DNA from: Linepithema humile
Taxonomy: Eukaryota > Arthropoda > Insecta > Hymenoptera > Formicidae
Length of the DNA: 64,000 bases
Direction: 5' to 3'
Assembly: GCF_040581485.1 (NCBI RefSeq)
Contig: NC_090128.1
Coordinates: forward strand, 11,842,001 to 11,906,000
This document shows, piece by piece, positions 12,454-22,651 of the stretch. The position numbers and the translations under genes were made by a program. Under the pieces are notes generated by a model. That model saw only the letters and a list, made by a program, of their open reading frames with translations. It was not told the DNA's origin and did not search any database. Every line of letters begins with the position of its first letter. Within the stretch, counting starts at the first letter, position 1.

Positions 12454-14808
12454 ATGGCTCCAGGAAAACGGCCTTTTCATGGTAAAAAGAGAAAATTTAA
12501 CGAACGCAATGGACGGAATCGATCAAAGGTAAAAAAAGAAAAATTTGACTTGAGGAAAACTTCTTATGTCAAAGAACGCGAAGCAAAAAATGAAGAAATT
12601 GAAGCTCGGAGACGATTAGTGGAACAAGAGAAAACACGTCAAAAACTTCAGGAAATAGACAGTTCTGAAGAGGAAGAATTTGATCCTGAATTGGCCTTTA
12701 TGGCTGGATTTCCTGGTTATAAAAATTTACTAGAGAATCTAAAAAAACCAATTGTAACCAGTTCGGAAAGTGAAAATGAAACGTCTGAAAATGAAACAGC
12801 ACAGGATGAGGATGAAAAGAATGAAGAGAAAAGGAAAGATAAAAAGAAACAAATGAAGAAAATAAAAAAGAAAAAAATTGAAGAAGAAAAGACTGAAGAA
12901 ATTGAAGCAAATAATAAAGAGTCTGATCAGAATGAAAACGAAGAGATTACAATTAGCGTAAAAGAAGAGAACTATGAGGATGCTGAAACTGCCCAAGAGG
13001 ACGCTGGTCACTTGAGAGATCCGTTTTCTTTACATTTGCGTAATGACATGGATGATGACTTGTACGAAGCAGTGTCTACAACACCGCAGGTTACAGAGAC
13101 TGCAACATTATCATGGCCTACACTTGGAAATTTGATATGTCAGATTCCGAAACCTGCTGTTGATTCAAAAAATAAGCCAATAAAAATGAAGAAACTTCTG
13201 GATGATGAAGAGAAACAATACGCAAGTTACGGTAAGATTCCAAATCTGATTGAAAACGTTGACTGGAATAAGTTGCATATAAAATCACAGATTCAGGACA
13301 ATCTAAATAAAGCTAATTGCAATAATATAAATGCTAGTGTAGAAAAAGATTCACATTTGACTCCTCTTCAGAAAGAACTGTTTTCAATAATAAATAATTA
13401 TCAAGACTTGCATTATCCTGAAAGAACATTTTCGAATGCTGACCAGATACGATTTGTTTATTGCTTGCATGTAATTAATCATGTATTAAAAACAAGAACA
13501 AAAATACTACATCATAATGCAAAGTTAGCAAAGTCCAGTCGCAGTGGCATGGGTGAAATTCCAGACGAATACAGAGATCAAAGTTTAGTAAGGCCCAAGG
13601 TGCTCATAATAGTGCCATTCAAGCATTCTTGCTTGAAGATAGTTGAGATGTTTATCTCGATTTTATTCGGAGAGGACAAGGGTGGTTCTGTTGTCAACAA
13701 GCTACGATTTATGGAGGATTTCACTGGAAACGAATTGACGATGCCGAAAAAGAATCCTAGACCAGAAGATTACAATTTAACGTTGCAAGGAAACATCGAC
13801 GACAAATTTAAGATTGGCATGGCCATCACTAAAAAGACTCTCAAATTATACACGGATTTCTATTCCTCCGACATCATAATCGGCTCGCCACTGGGTCTTC
13901 GGAGAGTAGTAGGCGCAGAAGGCGAAGCAGTGAGAGATTACGATTTTCTTTCGTCGATAGAACTGCTGGTTATGGATCAGATTGACGTGGTCGTTATGCA
14001 GAACTGGGATCACTTGTATCAAGTGTTGGATTACATGCACCTGCAGCCTAAGAAGTCTCGCGACATCGACTATTCCCGTCTGAGAAGTTGGTGCGTGAAC
14101 GGCTGGAGCAAATATTACAGACAGACGTTGATCTTTTCCAGCATCGAATTGCCGCATGTAAACACGTTGATGATTAAAAGATGCTTCAACTACGCGGGCA
14201 AAGTGAAGGTAGCGAATCGAGTGGAGCCAGGCTCGGTACGCCAGGTGAGCGTCACAGTTCCGCAGGTGTTTCACAGATTCGACGCGTCCGATCTCGTTCA
14301 GGCTATCGATAGCAGGCTGGATTTCTTCCTGAAGGAGGTGTTACCACGCTACACGGATCCCATATATAATCACACACTGATCTACGTGCCGTGCTACTTC
14401 GATTTCATATATCTGCGGAATCGACTGATGAAGGAGAAGCTGAGCTTCGCGCAAATATGCGAGTACACCGAAGACGCGAAGGTCGCTCGGGCGAGGGATA
14501 TGTTCTTCCACAGCGATGCGCATTTCCTCCTCTACACGGAGCGCTGGCATTTCTGGCGTAGAACAAGGATCAAGGGTATTCGACATCTTATATTCTATCA
14601 ATTGCCCACTTATCCGCATTTCTACAGCGAAATGTGTAACCTGATGGATAGGATGTATCAAAATCCGCGTGCCGGCACGGAGTTCAACATGTCGGTGACT
14701 GCCATTTATAACAAATTCGATGCCTTAGCGCTTGCTCGAATTGTGGGCCAAAACAGAGCCGCTAAAATGATAACATCCGAATCTAAAGTACACACAATTA
14801 GACGTTGA
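12454..14808 (+). CDS. UTP25: U3 snoRNA-associated protein 25 (UTP25/DEF/DIEXF)
   Basis: Nucleolar protein of the small-subunit processome, needed for early 18S rRNA processing; the vertebrate homologue is called digestive organ expansion factor. The protein is 784 aa in one uninterrupted coding exon, close to the family's usual length. Residues 1-250 are very charged, with Lys- and Glu-rich blocks and a basic start (MAPGKRPFHGKKRKF). The conserved helicase-like but catalytically degenerate region begins near residue 300 (LTPLQKELF). It includes LIIVPFKHSCLK near 382 and a DEAD-box-position segment VMDQID near 505. The C-terminal UTP25 domain includes SRLDFFLKEVLPRY near 618, LIYVPCYFDF and GIRHLIFYQLPTYPHFYSEM. 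No true Walker A is visible, as expected for this family. The first ATG of the frame follows closely behind an acceptor. Confidence 0.96.
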   Translation: MAPGKRPFHGKKRKFNERNGRNRSKVKKEKFDLRKTSYVKEREAKNEEIEARRRLVEQEKTRQKLQEIDSSEEEEFDPELAFMAGFPGYKNLLENLKKPIVTSSESENETSENETAQDEDEKNEEKRKDKKKQMKKIKKKKIEEEKTEEIEANNKESDQNENEEITISVKEENYEDAETAQEDAGHLRDPFSLHLRNDMDDDLYEAVSTTPQVTETATLSWPTLGNLICQIPKPAVDSKNKPIKMKKLLDDEEKQYASYGKIPNLIENVDWNKLHIKSQIQDNLNKANCNNINASVEKDSHLTPLQKELFSIINNYQDLHYPERTFSNADQIRFVYCLHVINHVLKTRTKILHHNAKLAKSSRSGMGEIPDEYRDQSLVRPKVLIIVPFKHSCLKIVEMFISILFGEDKGGSVVNKLRFMEDFTGNELTMPKKNPRPEDYNLTLQGNIDDKFKIGMAITKKTLKLYTDFYSSDIIIGSPLGLRRVVGAEGEAVRDYDFLSSIELLVMDQIDVVVMQNWDHLYQVLDYMHLQPKKSRDIDYSRLRSWCVNGWSKYYRQTLIFSSIELPHVNTLMIKRCFNYAGKVKVANRVEPGSVRQVSVTVPQVFHRFDASDLVQAIDSRLDFFLKEVLPRYTDPIYNHTLIYVPCYFDFIYLRNRLMKEKLSFAQICEYTEDAKVARARDMFFHSDAHFLLYTERWHFWRRTRIKGIRHLIFYQLPTYPHFYSEMCNLMDRMYQNPRAGTEFNMSVTAIYNKFDALALARIVGQNRAAKMITSESKVHTIRR

Positions 14809-14844
14809 ACACTTTTTCCATTCTCGTGTAAATATAAGATGAAA

Positions 14845-15049
14845 AGGTGATTTTAAATAATCACCTATTTTTTTATTATTAATGTTTTATACGTTTATGT
14901 TGTAAGTAAAACATAAAATAATTACTTTGCAGATAAAATGTAAATAATGTAATTAGCGTAGCTACTTTATTAATCATATAAAACTTACATAAGATATTTA
15001 TCAGGAAAATTTCGATTGTGATAATGAACTTTTGTGAGTTTATAATAAA
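14845..15049 (+). terminator. UTP25 3' UTR hairpin and candidate poly(A) signal
   Basis: A short perfect stem AGGTGATT/AATCACCT (14845-14866) lies just after the UTP25 stop, and AATAAA occurs at 15044-15049. The hexamer is a plausible 3' end signal; AT-rich context makes the choice uncertain. Confidence 0.3.
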
Positions 15050-15648
15050 TTTCTATGACAATTACTGCATTTTCCCATCTATTAATAGTAGTAATTGTTA
15101 TAAAAATATTCTCGAGAGTATTTATATATTTTTCTACTTATCATTATAATGATAAGGAACTTGAACCAATGATAAATTTCACGAAAAATTATATTTATAA
15201 TCTATGTCTTATTACACAATGAAAGTGAAATTTTTGATTTAGCAGAGATAATCTGTTTGCGATAGAATATATGTAATTTCTTTATAATTTTATATAATAT
15301 TTATATAATATTTATATATTATTATTTTATTATTATAATTGGTTTTTTTCTATTGTATTTTCGCGATAGTTGTTCATGTAACACTAGACGTTCTTAAATT
15401 ATTTAACTATTATTTAACTATTAGTTTCTGCTGTCCAACTTTTGTGTCGGTCTTGAAGAGCAGATCTAATCACTACAAATTCTCATTTGGCAAATTTAGG
15501 CTGATACGAACTCTAGCATTCGTTATCCGTAAAAGGGAAAAACTCTATGAACGTACTAATAGGTATTAATACTCTATTAGCGATTACTAGTTTTGCTTCC
15601 CTGTAACTTATGACGTTCGACATAAAATGCGGAAAGTCTGTCGTTCAT
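15050..15648. other. Convergent intergenic region, nothing recognised
   Basis: Strongly AT-rich gap between the converging UTP25 and INAF genes. It likely contains both 3' UTRs and shows no coding signal. Confidence 0.5.
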
Positions 15649-16736
15649 TTATGTGACGCTCTCATCATCGTCATTTGCAGTACTGGTGAAATTGAGATAA
15701 TTTCGAGCTGTCGATACCGATGTTAGCTCTACGGACGTTTCCTTAATGTCCGTAGTTTCCGTCAAGGTTTCCCATAGACCTTTGTGTCGTTGCGTAGTCG
15801 ATAAATCTATTTCCTTCAGCTGTTTATCGTCTATTATCGCAGATCTCGTGGTCATCCTTTCGATCTGTGTTTCTGTGAAAAAAAGAAACATATTTAATTA
15901 ATATAACGTATTAAATTATTTGAGACAAAGTATTTATAATAGGAAATTACAAATATTAATTCATACTTTTTTTCAAATTTTACAGATTTTCGTACACATT
16001 TATAAGCGTTTTTAACAAACATTTTTTTTACTTATATAAATATTACATAGAAACTTTTGAACTGTGATATTGTAGAAAGAATATTTGTTTCACATAATTC
16101 ATATCCTACAACATTAATATCGTACGACATTTATCTCGTATGAAATTTTTACATTAGACTTTTTATTATTAAAAATTTCTACAATATAATGCTTTTGTAG
16201 CACGGAGTTTTTAGAATTTATTTTCGATTGTAGAATATATTATCACCGATGTTACATCGATCTTTTTCTCTCTCTAAAAAATTCTCAGCGCAGACTTTTG
16301 TCTCTCGGTTTATTCTAATTCTCTCGCAAAACAATTTGATCTTGTGGATAGGAAAGGACATTCGCATTTTCTTGATCAAACGATGGCCGTTACCATTAGA
16401 GATCGGCGATGTCGTGAGGGAGTTGAGAGAAAATTTCGGGCACTCCGGCTTATCGATCCTCATCTTTCTGATCTGATCTTGGTCCTTGGGATTCCAGACG
16501 AAGGTATAATATAGAGAGAGGAGTATGGCTGCCATGCTGACGAAGATGACATACGCGATCACCGTCAGCACTCGCACCAGCTTCTGCTTGTGTTTGGGCT
16601 CGTAGAGCTTATCTTTACGCTCGTCGCCAGCGAAACGGATCTCGTTGGCTGGCGGTGTTTTACTCTCGCGGTTGCCCAGAGTACGGCCAATGCTGGCCAT
16701 CACATTGTGGGCGCTCATCTTTCGCGGCAACTGCAT
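15649..16736 (-). CDS. INAF-motif transmembrane protein (first of two)
   Basis: Member of the INAF family, founded by Drosophila inaF, whose product is needed for TRP channel function in photoreceptors; INAFM1/2 are vertebrate relatives. Exon A starts at ATG 16736. After about 50 mostly polar residues comes the INAF motif and single membrane span at residues 53-81 (KLVRVLTVIAYVIFVSM, then ILLSLYYTFVW), followed by a basic region. Exon B (15649-15872; acceptor TTTCACAG) adds 74 codons including the stop. Its phase requires one base from exon A. The donor GTGATA after 16247 gives about 237 aa; a GTAACG donor in the codons for SNGNG would also keep phase and give a shorter form. If unspliced, exon A stops at 16218. 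The span and family are clear; the tail is less sure. Confidence 0.75.
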
Positions 16737-17092
16737 CTTCGAGATTCGGGTGAAATCACGGTTCGATCGACGAAGCGTTCATCACCTCGCAAATAGGCCT
16801 CGACAGGAGGAACGGGATTTCGAGAGAAATCGTAAAGCGAGCAGACTTTCTTTCGGCGCTGAAAAGTAAATTCACGTTGGTGACGCTGGTTGAAAATGCT
16901 GGAATGTTCCAACTCGCGAGACTCGCAAATATTCTGGAAAATTGCTGGAATCTTTACGCATGTATATATGTAGGCTCTCAACTACCTGTTGTAATTACCT
17001 GTTAACTAGGACGAATTTATTTTTGGATAAAGAGATGAGAGTTTTAATCCAAGCATTAGAGAAAATGACTAAATACTTTCTAACAAATATAT

Positions 17093-17142
<50 letters not shown>

Positions 17143-20100
17143 AATGACGTGCCACATCAGTCGAGGCAACCTAATTATATTCTCAGTTTAAATAATTTTT
17201 TTTCGCAGTATTTCAATTGCAGCGTGAACGTACCTCGACGTGAAACACATGCCCAAGCGACACAGATTTATTTCCAACGCATCATCATGCTCTTCGACTT
17301 GATCTTGCAACTTTATCTAAACTCTGGCACAAAGATCGGTTGTTCGAATATGCTTTTTGATCACATCGCGAGTGGAAGACGCGAGGAAGCGACAGGGCGT
17401 GCCTCCCCTTCACCCGGCAAGCTCTGGAACGTGCCAGAATGAGAAGGTTGACTCACGCGGTTTCGAATCGATAGTCCGCGAAGCTTTCGACTCTTTCCGT
17501 CTTCTCCACACAACTAAATGCGCGTTTTCTTGCTGGCTATTTCTGCATGCCGGCTGCTTGTGGATAGCCGTATCTCGCCGTATGTCGCGATTACAAAAAA
17601 AAAGCTCACCCACGTCGGACGTGTGTGCACGAGAAAACAGCCGCCAGTGCGCAAGCTCCGGGACCTTGACCCGCCGCGAGCTTTTTGCCTCGACGCCAGC
17701 TAGGGGCTGATAAACTCGAGGGAATATACGCGAGGCCATTACACCTGCGCGCAGATTGCACGCCTGTTTTCCTTAACTATACATTTTTACGTCTTCTACA
17801 TTTACAATGACAGAAATATCAAGTTTCCACGTGAATGCCGAAGATCTCAGAACGTCTTCCATTCGCGACGTGTAATCAAAGAATACGGTTGAACAACCGA
17901 TGTCTTGTGCCTTGGAATTTGAATAAGAAGAAGAGCAAGTTATCCGCAAGAATGACTGAACCGCACAGTCATTTGGGCTAAGCAAACTCACGAACCTGAG
18001 CTCACACACTGGTCATATATACACACACATACACTTAAACTCACATTTACACATACACACACAGTGATTAAGAAAATTGTGAATTAGATTTGGATAAGAG
18101 TTGTCCAAAATAGACTCCTAACTAAATCCGATTTAAAAAAAGGACATGTCGAAGGCTGAGATCGTATGATGCATTAGAAATAATTTTGCGCTGATTTCAT
18201 ATTAATCTTTTTTCAGATAATTTTCAAATATACATATATTATTTTGTATTTCTCAAAGAACAAAATTTGCAATTGTTTTATATAGAAAATAAATAAAATG
18301 TCAAACAACACTTAACAGTTTTGAGAGAAAATGCACACTGCAGTAATTTTGAAAAATTTTAATCTTTGCAAGCCGTATATATCGCATGATCTAAACGAAT
18401 GCTATTATTTGAAAGTCTGCTCGCTATGGCTTTGATCCTCAAGATCATTCCGCAAGTTCTAAGAAATGCAGCTAATGAAAAAGTGGGGATTTATTGACGC
18501 AATGACGAAACTGCGTCGCTGCAGAGGCAACGATGCAGAGAAATGAGCGATTGCATATTTTTCTGAAAACATTATTGACTTTTCAATAAATAGCAACAAA
18601 CGTTATTTCGTAGCTTTAATCTTTTTCATTAAAATTTAATATGTAAGAAATTACATGTAAACCGAGCAACGTTCTTGTTTAAAATTTAAAAAAGAAAATT
18701 GCAGCAAGATTAATAAAAATTTTACTCAAGGTTTTTACATCATTTTAAGCACTGAGACTTTTCCTTATTTTTATCTTATAATTAACATATAAATGAGATG
18801 TAATAAGCGTCGCAGAAAAATATGCAAAATTAGCATAATTTATCTTGCAAAGAAACTTTCTTTTTTCAGTTGATTAGAAGGATTGTTTAAAAAATACGAA
18901 AATTAAGAATATATGGAAATTAGGAAAGCTGTGAATAGAATATTTCACCAGTGAGATATAGCGTAGCTTCGAAGTGGAATTAAGTGTAACGGGAGCTGAA
19001 TAAGTAAGGCGGATCGGACTGATTGTGAGTAATTTCGTTTCGAGAATAGATCGACGCAATTTTGTCGCTTTACTTGTCTATAAAAGAAGGCGCGCCTTTG
19101 TTTTATAATGTCACGATGTACCCCCTCGATCTTTTCTTCGGCAAACAAGGTGCATTATTTGATTTCTCGGTGTAAGTTTCGTATAACCGGAGAAGACGGA
19201 CACAGACCTTGAGAACGACTGAAAATTCTAGAGAATTACGACCGGACTTCACTAAAGTATACCAGTATCATAAACATTATAGAAAAAAAAAAATTTTTTT
19301 CCCGAAATATGACGGGGAGGTCCTCCGATTCTTTTAAATTTAATAGCCGATTTTTTGTTAAACTGCGTAAAATTTTTAATTTTTTATTTATGCTTCTAAG
19401 ATTTAATTCGCAAAAAGCTTTTATTTTTAGTATAAAATTATTCACAGTTCGATGTTTTAATTCACGTTTTATGCTATGAAACTTTTATAGATTGAGATTT
19501 CTGAGAGTAACCAACGCTATTTTAGCAGTTTTGAATTGAACGCTACATTATGCAGATTTGAATGAAGTGTTCTCGATGAATTTTTTTTTTCATTAACTGT
19601 AAAAAGAGAAATTAGCAGTTGTCATAATTGATAAGTGTGATATATATTTAAGAATAATAATATTAAAGAATTGATCTTGAGTGACGTAACGTCGAAGAAG
19701 CCGTACGATAGATCGACCTGACCCTGTTTCGCTTATTACATGGTAACATGTAGATAATCACAGTATGTCGATCTAGCGACTTATTTCTAAGGCTTTAATC
19801 ATTACCATCCATCTGCTGTATTTATGGAAAATATTTCTTTCCTCTTCTAGCCGCGAGTAGGAATTATTTTTTAAATATTTTATCGGCGACGTATTATTTC
19901 TATGTTTATATATTATTTTATTTCGAAACGCGTTAAATAACTGCTAATAAATTATTAGAGATAAATGTAGAACGTGATTAAAGTATAATTTATATCTCTA
20001 ACAAGAGTATAAAATAAGACTCTGAATAGTTTGGAAGAAATATGCAGTCAAGATAAATTAATTCCATGCAATTTTGCGAATGCCAGACATAAACAATAAA

Positions 20101-20483
20101 TGAAAGTTTCAGATATTTATTTAGATGAACAAGCTATTATAATGGCTATATTTCTGTGAAAACAGCAAGAGGATAAACTGCAACAGATGTTCCAGCAGAT
20201 GCAAGAGCATAACAATTCGTATAATTGCCCATTTCGAGTATGAAAGTTAATAGAGTATTCTACGTAGAGATTAATCATTTTAATTAACTATTTTTATTTC
20301 TTTTCTATTATAATTTTTTATTTAATCCCGACAGTATACAGTTATCGTCGCTAAAAATGGGAACTTGCTTGGTGATCTATACAGAAAGATCACGATCCTG
20401 GCAGTGCCGAGGGAAAACCGTAGAATGACGTAACGCTCATTGTATAATCACACGGACACGTCTCGCGCGTGGCCGTGTTTATC
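16737..20483. other. Spacer between the two INAF genes
   Basis: Contains the probable 5' UTR/promoter of the first INAF gene (GC-richer patch near 17.2-17.8 kb), an AT microsatellite, and long AT-rich sequence. The last part should include the 3' UTR of the second INAF gene. I looked for a third INAF span here and found none. Confidence 0.5.
17087..17138. repeat. (AT)n microsatellite
   Basis: About 50 bases of alternating A and T with one interruption, upstream of the first INAF gene. Confidence 0.9.
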
Positions 20484-21797
20484 CTAGTAAGAAAGGCTTG
20501 CAAATCCGCGCCGAATTCTCTCACCTTCGGAATCTGCGGTGGCGTATAGTCGCTGTTTTACGACGATCGGCTCATCCGGCGGCTGATGGAATCCCGGATT
20601 GTCGGTGAATCCCGCGTCGCGAGACGACGGCGAGCCATTTGATACTTTATCGCGCGTGATTTTTTCGGCATAGTTGCTGTCGAAATAGTTTCGCCGGAAA
20701 CTATTAACAATATTTATAGACAGGCGATGATTCGTGCGATCTTCCACGTGCCTCTCTGGCATGGCGATAGTGCTGGCACCGCTCGAATTATTCGGATTTT
20801 CCCGATCGCTATTGATCAGTTGATCAGTCTCGTTTTGTTCAGTTTTGATCGGTTCTTTATTATCGAGAATATCAACCTCCGGAAATTTCCGGATAACTTT
20901 AGAAGAATTGTTATCTTTGTAAGCGCGATAACCGCTGCCGTTTGTGATATCATTTGCTTTCGCGGCATCGAGCTTTCTCTTGTCGCTCCAATTTTCTCTT
21001 TCGTGGACGATCAAAGCTGCACGTCGATTGACATCAGTAACAGATTTCTCGCCGAGACGATTCTGATTTGTTTCTGTTCCAGGAATAGTCGCGACTGGTG
21101 TCGAGGACGTGTTCTCAACGTCCAGCGTAGAATCCGCGAGTTCCGGAGGCGAATTAGTGTTGTCACTTCGGATCTTTTCTTCGGAAGTGTTTTTAGCGTC
21201 TCCCGAGACCGAGTCTTCCGCGCGAGCAATTAGTCTCGTCGAGTTAAACACTTCTTTTACCGCGACAAACGAATCATCGGATTCGCTCGAAGTCATCGCT
21301 TCGCGCGACGAGTTCAGATTCTGAGCGCGCTGAGCTTCCACAAGCGAGTGTCTCAGCTTTAACAACATCGCGCTTAATATTCTCGGCTTCTCGATATCAG
21401 GATAGTCCTCGGTCACATCTTCCGCCATGCGATTCATAAGAGTCTTATAAGTTTGATTGAGCTCGTTTTCGGAGACAGGCGTGCTCGCTTGCACCGCTAC
21501 GTCGGTTTTCTCGACGGACGGCGCGGCGACGACCAGAAACTGCATCTGCGGATCGGCCAAAAGACGTTCTTGCATTATGAGCTTCGGGTTCGGCGGCTCC
21601 CACAGGAACAAGTAATAGGCGCTCAGCAAGATACCCACGAAGCTCACCGAGAACAGATAGGCCATCACGGTGACCACGCGGATGATCTTCTTAGGCCCGC
21701 GATTCTCGTAGATCTCCGCGTTCGGATCCTTCAGCGGAGCATCCGGCGAGGTGGTCGGCGAGCCAGCCGCATCGCCGTTGCTCTCGTCCTTGCTCAT
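20484..21797 (-). CDS. INAF-motif transmembrane protein with long glycosylated tail
   Basis: Second INAF-family gene, 437 aa in a single coding exon. The INAF motif and membrane span lie at about residues 38-66 (KIIRVVTVMAYLFSVSFVG, then ILLSAYYLFLWEP). It shares the K..RV.TV.AY...VS...ILLS.YY.F.W.P pattern with the neighbouring INAF protein, so the two are paralogues. The rest is a long, polar, low-order region with many N-X-S/T sequons (NSS, NST, NTS, NGS, NWS, NET). That suggests the C-terminal side is in the lumen or outside the cell, with the short N-terminus in the cytosol. The ATG at 21797 is the first of the frame. By family analogy it may assist a TRP channel; this is inference. Confidence 0.85.
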   Translation of the reverse strand: MSKDESNGDAAGSPTTSPDAPLKDPNAEIYENRGPKKIIRVVTVMAYLFSVSFVGILLSAYYLFLWEPPNPKLIMQERLLADPQMQFLVVAAPSVEKTDVAVQASTPVSENELNQTYKTLMNRMAEDVTEDYPDIEKPRILSAMLLKLRHSLVEAQRAQNLNSSREAMTSSESDDSFVAVKEVFNSTRLIARAEDSVSGDAKNTSEEKIRSDNTNSPPELADSTLDVENTSSTPVATIPGTETNQNRLGEKSVTDVNRRAALIVHERENWSDKRKLDAAKANDITNGSGYRAYKDNNSSKVIRKFPEVDILDNKEPIKTEQNETDQLINSDRENPNNSSGASTIAMPERHVEDRTNHRLSINIVNSFRRNYFDSNYAEKITRDKVSNGSPSSRDAGFTDNPGFHQPPDEPIVVKQRLYATADSEGERIRRGFASLSY

Positions 21798-22651
21798 CCC
21801 GCGTGTCCCTTCGGTGCGATCAACGTGAAGATTCGCGACGTTTCTCCATCTTTTCAGTCATGATTTTGCGTATCCGCTTTCGTTGCAAAAGTAACGTTCT
21901 TCTGTTCGCTGTTCATCGCGGCGAGGTTTTCTTCTTGAAACTCTTTAAAGAATTCTCAGAATTTTTCGTCGGTAAACTATTCGCGCGCGGCTTAGAAATT
22001 CTTCAATGATTTCCGGCACGGTTTTCGCCAACTGTCATTCGTGATTAATAAAAGTGAGAGAAGGAGAAATTTATTATCTATCGTTTATTTTAGCGTTCTT
22101 TTCGCGCCTGGACCGCGTTGATGACTCGAACGTTTATTGTTTCAAGCGCTCACAGGGTGAACAGGGGCGGAAAACAGGCTCGATCGACCATCGATCGAGA
22201 GGGGAAGCGTTCCGGTAGCGATAACACGCGCGACTGCAAGCTCTCAGCGAGCGGCAGAAAAGCTCGGCTTTGCAGCGTTCACCACGTGTTTGCCCGCGCG
22301 CGCAAGCGTCTTCGCAAGCTTTGCCGCATGGCTCGAGTTTATATTATGTCTTGTAAGTTTGGCACTTTCCGAATGATTTGTAAGAACTCTCGATTTCTTT
22401 TACAAACAATTTTTATCGTTGTAAAGCGTAGCACTATTTAGCTGTTTTGAGCATAATTTTATTTTTTAGTAATTAATTTGTAATTTAAATAATACTTTAA
22501 TTTATTGAATTTAGTTGAAGAATAAAATTCTAACTTTTAATCTAATTTTACATTGTCAGTGAAATGGTGTTCCGCAAAATAAGTGATAGTTTAATTTAAG
22601 ATGACAGTTTAATTTTATGTGTGCATGATTTATTTATTATCGAAAGTTACA
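21798..22651. other. Upstream region of the second INAF gene
   Basis: Holds the likely leader and promoter of the second INAF gene and, at its right end, the 3' UTR of the unknown gene. A minus-strand TATA-like box is listed separately. No further coding segment was recognised. Confidence 0.5.
22338..22343 (-). promoter_or_regulatory. Candidate TATA box of the second INAF gene
   Basis: Minus-strand TATAAA in AATATAAACTCGAG, at the border between AT-rich upstream and GC-richer downstream sequence. It would place transcription start near 22310 and give an unspliced leader of about 510 bases. Position and sequence context only. Confidence 0.3.

Noticed and set aside
12698..13011. Phe/Leu-rich minus-strand open frames inside UTP25
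   Set aside because: They are antisense shadows of the Lys/Glu-rich coding region.
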